DNA of 64,000 nucleotides from Cardiobacterium sp. Marseille-Q4385 (GTDB lineage Bacteria > Pseudomonadota > Gammaproteobacteria > Cardiobacteriales > Cardiobacteriaceae), in assembly GCF_916618745.1 (NCBI RefSeq), contig NZ_OU745373.1:372001-436000 (forward strand), given 5' to 3'. The notes beneath the pieces were generated by a model, which was not told where the DNA came from, searched no databases, and saw only the letters and a program-made list of their open reading frames with translations. The translations under genes were made by a program, and so were the position numbers. Below are positions 61,767 through 64,000 of the stretch, piece after piece; position 1 is the first letter of the stretch; every line of letters starts with the position of its first letter.

Positions 61767-63218
61767 TCAGGCGTCGTAGGTGGTCGAAGCGGTGTCGCCG
61801 CCGGTGCCGGTCCAGTTGGTGTGGTGGTACTTCCCGCGCGGCTGGTCGGTGCGTTCGTAGGTGTGCGCGCCGAAGTAGTCGCGCTGGGCTTGCAGCAGGT
61901 TGGCAGGCAGTTGCGCGCTGGTGTAGCCGTCGAGGAAGGTCAGCGCCGAAGCCATGCATGGCACGGGGATACCGTAGCTGATGGCAGCAGCGACGACTTG
62001 GCGCCAGTCGGCGAGGTTTTGTTGCAGGATGTGGCGGAAGTAAGGCGCGGCGCCGAGGAAGTTGAGGTCGGGGTCTTGCGCATAGGCGTCGCGGATGTCG
62101 CCAAGGAAGCGGCTGCGGATGATGCAGCCTTCGCGCCACAGCATGGCGGTTGCGCCGTAGTTGATGTGCCAGCCGTGCTGTTCGGAGGCTTCGCGGATGA
62201 GCATGAAGCCCTGGGCGTAGGAGATGATTTTTGCCGCGAGCAGGGCTTTGCGCAGGGCTTCAATCCAGGTGGCGCTGTCGCCGTCGATGCGCGTAGCCGG
62301 GCGCGGGAAGTGAGCGGCGTTCGCCACGCGCGCGTCTTTGGCAGCGGAGATGGTGCGCGCGTACACGGCTTCGCTGATGAGGGTAAGCGGGATGCCGTAA
62401 TCAAGGGCGTTGATGGCGGTCCATTTGCCGGTGCCTTTTTGTCCGGCAGTGTCGAGGATGTGCTCGACCAGCGGGCTGCCATCCGTGTCTTTGTAGGCGA
62501 GGATGGCGGCGGTGATCTGGATGAGGTAGCTGTCGAGCTCGGTCTTGTTCCATTCGCTGAAGACACGGTGCATGGCGTCGTGATCAAGGCCGAGGCCGTC
62601 TTTCATGATGTGGTAGGCCTCGCAGATGAGCTGCATGTCGCCGTATTCGATGCCGTTATGCACCATTTTCACGAAGTGGCCCGCGCCGTCGGCGCCGACC
62701 CAGTCGCAGCAGGGTTCGCCGTCCGGGGTTTTGGCGGCAATCGCTTGCAGGATGGGTTTGATGTGCGGCCAGGCCTCGATATCGCCGCCCGGCATGATGG
62801 AAGGGCCGTGGCGCGCGCCTTCTTCACCGCCGGAGACGCCGGCGCCGACGTAGCGGATGCCTTTGTCGCGCAGGGCGTGAACGCGGCGGGTGGTGTCGGG
62901 GTAATGGGAGTTGCCACCGTCGATGATGATGTCACCGGGGGCGAGGTGGGGGACAAGCTGGTCGATGAATTGGTCTACCACGTCGCCGGCGCGCACCATA
63001 AGCATGATGATGCGCGGACTTTTCAGTTTTTCCACGAGTTCCGGGATGCTGTGCGCACCGCTGATGTTGGTACCCTTGGCCGCGCCTTGCAGGAATTCGT
63101 CCACTTTGGCGGTGGTGCGGTTGTAGGCAACGACGTGGTAGCCGTGATCGTTCATGTTGAGGATGAGGTTTTGGCCCATGACGGCAAGGCCGATGACACC
63201 GATGTCTGCTTTTGGCAT
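61767..63218 (-). CDS. gnd: 6-phosphogluconate dehydrogenase, decarboxylating
   Basis: The 483-aa enzyme converts 6-phosphogluconate to ribulose 5-phosphate with NADP+ in the pentose phosphate pathway. It has GLAVMGQNLILNM at the dinucleotide site (about 8-20), VSGGEEGARHGPSIMPGG, VKMVHNGIEYGDMQ with the catalytic Lys, and GQKGTGKW. ATG 63218 matches the family start; the upstream frame is rejected. It lies 34 bp after pgl. Confidence 0.95.
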   Translation of the reverse strand: MPKADIGVIGLAVMGQNLILNMNDHGYHVVAYNRTTAKVDEFLQGAAKGTNISGAHSIPELVEKLKSPRIIMLMVRAGDVVDQFIDQLVPHLAPGDIIIDGGNSHYPDTTRRVHALRDKGIRYVGAGVSGGEEGARHGPSIMPGGDIEAWPHIKPILQAIAAKTPDGEPCCDWVGADGAGHFVKMVHNGIEYGDMQLICEAYHIMKDGLGLDHDAMHRVFSEWNKTELDSYLIQITAAILAYKDTDGSPLVEHILDTAGQKGTGKWTAINALDYGIPLTLISEAVYARTISAAKDARVANAAHFPRPATRIDGDSATWIEALRKALLAAKIISYAQGFMLIREASEQHGWHINYGATAMLWREGCIIRSRFLGDIRDAYAQDPDLNFLGAAPYFRHILQQNLADWRQVVAAAISYGIPVPCMASALTFLDGYTSAQLPANLLQAQRDYFGAHTYERTDQPRGKYHHTNWTGTGGDTASTTYDA

Positions 63219-63252
63219 GTCTGCTCCTGTTGTGGATTGGTGGATGGGGTGG

Positions 63253-63945
63253 TTATGACTGTTGCGCGGCTGCGGCACGGTCGAGGTGGTATTCGGTCAT
63301 GCCGTCTGTGGCGCGGATACGGGCGGCGGGGTAGTCCGCGCCAGCGGCGATTTGGCCGAGGATGGAAGCTTTGCCGCTGCCGGTTGCGAGGTAGCTGAGG
63401 CGTTTGCCGCGCATGATGAGCGGTGCGGTCAGGGTCAGGCGGGTTTGTCCGCTCTGCGGGTGGTGGGCGATAGCGACGTTTTCCCCGCTTGCGTAGTCGG
63501 TCGCGCCGGGAAAGAGCGAGGCGGTGTGGCCGTCGTCGCCGATGCCGAGGATGATCCAGTCGTAGCGACCATCCGGGATGTGGGCGGCGATATCGGCGGC
63601 GTAGCGGGCGCGTTCTGCGGTCGGGTCGGCTTCGCCGCGCATGCGGTGGATGTGGGCGGCGGGCACGGGAACGTAGGCGAGGAGCAGGCGCTCGGCTTCG
63701 CCATAGTTGCTTTCCGGGTCTTGCGGCGGGACGCAGCGTTCGTCCCCCCACCACAGGTGCAGGTTCGCCCAGTTGACGCGTCCGCGCCAGGCCTCGCTCG
63801 CGAGAAGGCGGTAGAGTTGTTTGGGCGTGCTGCCGCCAGAGAGGGCGATGTGCTGTACGCCCGGACGGTGGCTGATGGCAGCGAGTTCGGCGGCGATATG
63901 GGCGACGAGGGCGTCGCTGTCGGCGTGGATATGGATGTTTTGCAT
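63253..63945 (-). CDS. pgl: 6-phosphogluconolactonase
   Basis: The 230-aa DevB-type enzyme hydrolyses 6-phosphogluconolactone. ALSGGSTPKQLYRLL (about 34-48), WGDERCVPPQDPESNYG and ILGIGDDGHTASLFPG are the family motifs. GAGG precedes the ATG. It sits between gnd and what is probably the end of zwf, giving the oxidative pentose phosphate steps in order. Confidence 0.95.
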   Translation of the reverse strand: MQNIHIHADSDALVAHIAAELAAISHRPGVQHIALSGGSTPKQLYRLLASEAWRGRVNWANLHLWWGDERCVPPQDPESNYGEAERLLLAYVPVPAAHIHRMRGEADPTAERARYAADIAAHIPDGRYDWIILGIGDDGHTASLFPGATDYASGENVAIAHHPQSGQTRLTLTAPLIMRGKRLSYLATGSGKASILGQIAAGADYPAARIRATDGMTEYHLDRAAAAQQS

Positions 63946-63962
63946 GGGGGAGGCCTCTTGTC

Positions 63963-64000
63963 TCAGGCTTTTCTCGGCTGCCGCCAGACGCGGCCACTGC
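63963..64000 (-). CDS. 3' end of an upstream gene, possibly zwf (partial)
   Basis: One minus-strand frame enters from the window edge, reads SGRVWRQPRKA and stops at TGA 63963-63965, 17 bp before pgl. Glucose-6-phosphate dehydrogenase (zwf) commonly precedes pgl, and a basic, Trp-containing end would fit, but eleven residues cannot prove it. Confidence 0.3.
   Translation of the reverse strand, partial: SGRVWRQPRKA

Overview
The window is GC-rich (about 60% by eye) chromosomal DNA of a gammaproteobacterium. The gene content suggests Cardiobacterium or a close relative: an RTX protein, proline use by PutP/PutA, CysB, Tex, the glutathione and pentose-phosphate genes, and Neisseria-like Correia-type elements. 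The genus is an inference from recalled gene content; no database was searched. No rRNA, tRNA, CRISPR array or phage structural gene was recognised.

Layout. 1-7.6 kb: an accessory locus with a candidate promoter, a 38-aa leader ORF, a membrane-anchored protein and a 2041-aa RTX protein with a lipase-like head and a PVDPK repeat stalk. 7.7-19.2 kb: core metabolism, namely a small Cys-rich ORF and gshB divergent from gshA, a DUF945 protein, NDH-2, DedA, cysK divergent from cysB, a formyl-THF cyclo-ligase, pyruvate kinase and an ankyrin protein. 19.4-28.4 kb: a clade-II-type purL, a lipoprotein, pflA, and a four-gene operon in which a siderophore/cobalamin-type ABC importer is translationally coupled to a pseudoazurin. 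28.5-29.9 kb: a small immunity-like cluster. 30-34.5 kb: an MBOAT/DUF459 acyl-transfer pair whose second gene is frameshifted, a MarR unit with a perfect palindromic operator, and a secreted protein. 34.7-44.3 kb: putP-putA, corC, bioB, and adhC-fghA for glutathione-dependent formaldehyde oxidation. 44.4-48.2 kb: nhaC, a dpkA-like imine reductase and a dadA-like oxidoreductase in one operon. 48.4-54.5 kb: a gene-shuffling hotspot around tex. 54.6-61.7 kb: repeat-rich spacers among a LysR gene, small membrane genes, a Sel1 protein, a MATE pump and an SPFH protein. 61.8-64 kb: gnd, pgl and probably the last codons of zwf.

The most interesting signals are architectural. The 3' end of tex is present three times, and an AT-rich gene resembling the putative phage abortive-infection family (putAbiC) lies between the two degenerate copies. 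The first 147 bp of tex are also duplicated upstream and bracket an SMI1/KNR4 (SUKH) immunity gene together with what looks like the tail of its toxin. The RTX locus shows a similar trace: the stop-containing 3' end of the small gene beside it recurs on its far side. Accessory defence and toxin/immunity genes therefore seem to enter next to core genes while leaving duplicated core-gene ends.

Two small mobile elements closely resemble the Correia elements of Neisseria, one short (108 bp) and one long with an internal hairpin. Each supplies the last codons and stop of the gene it abuts. Intergenic DNA is also filled with a CGCTTGGCG-centred repeat, a 22-bp GAGACGTTGC palindrome (five copies) and GC-rich hairpin blocks.
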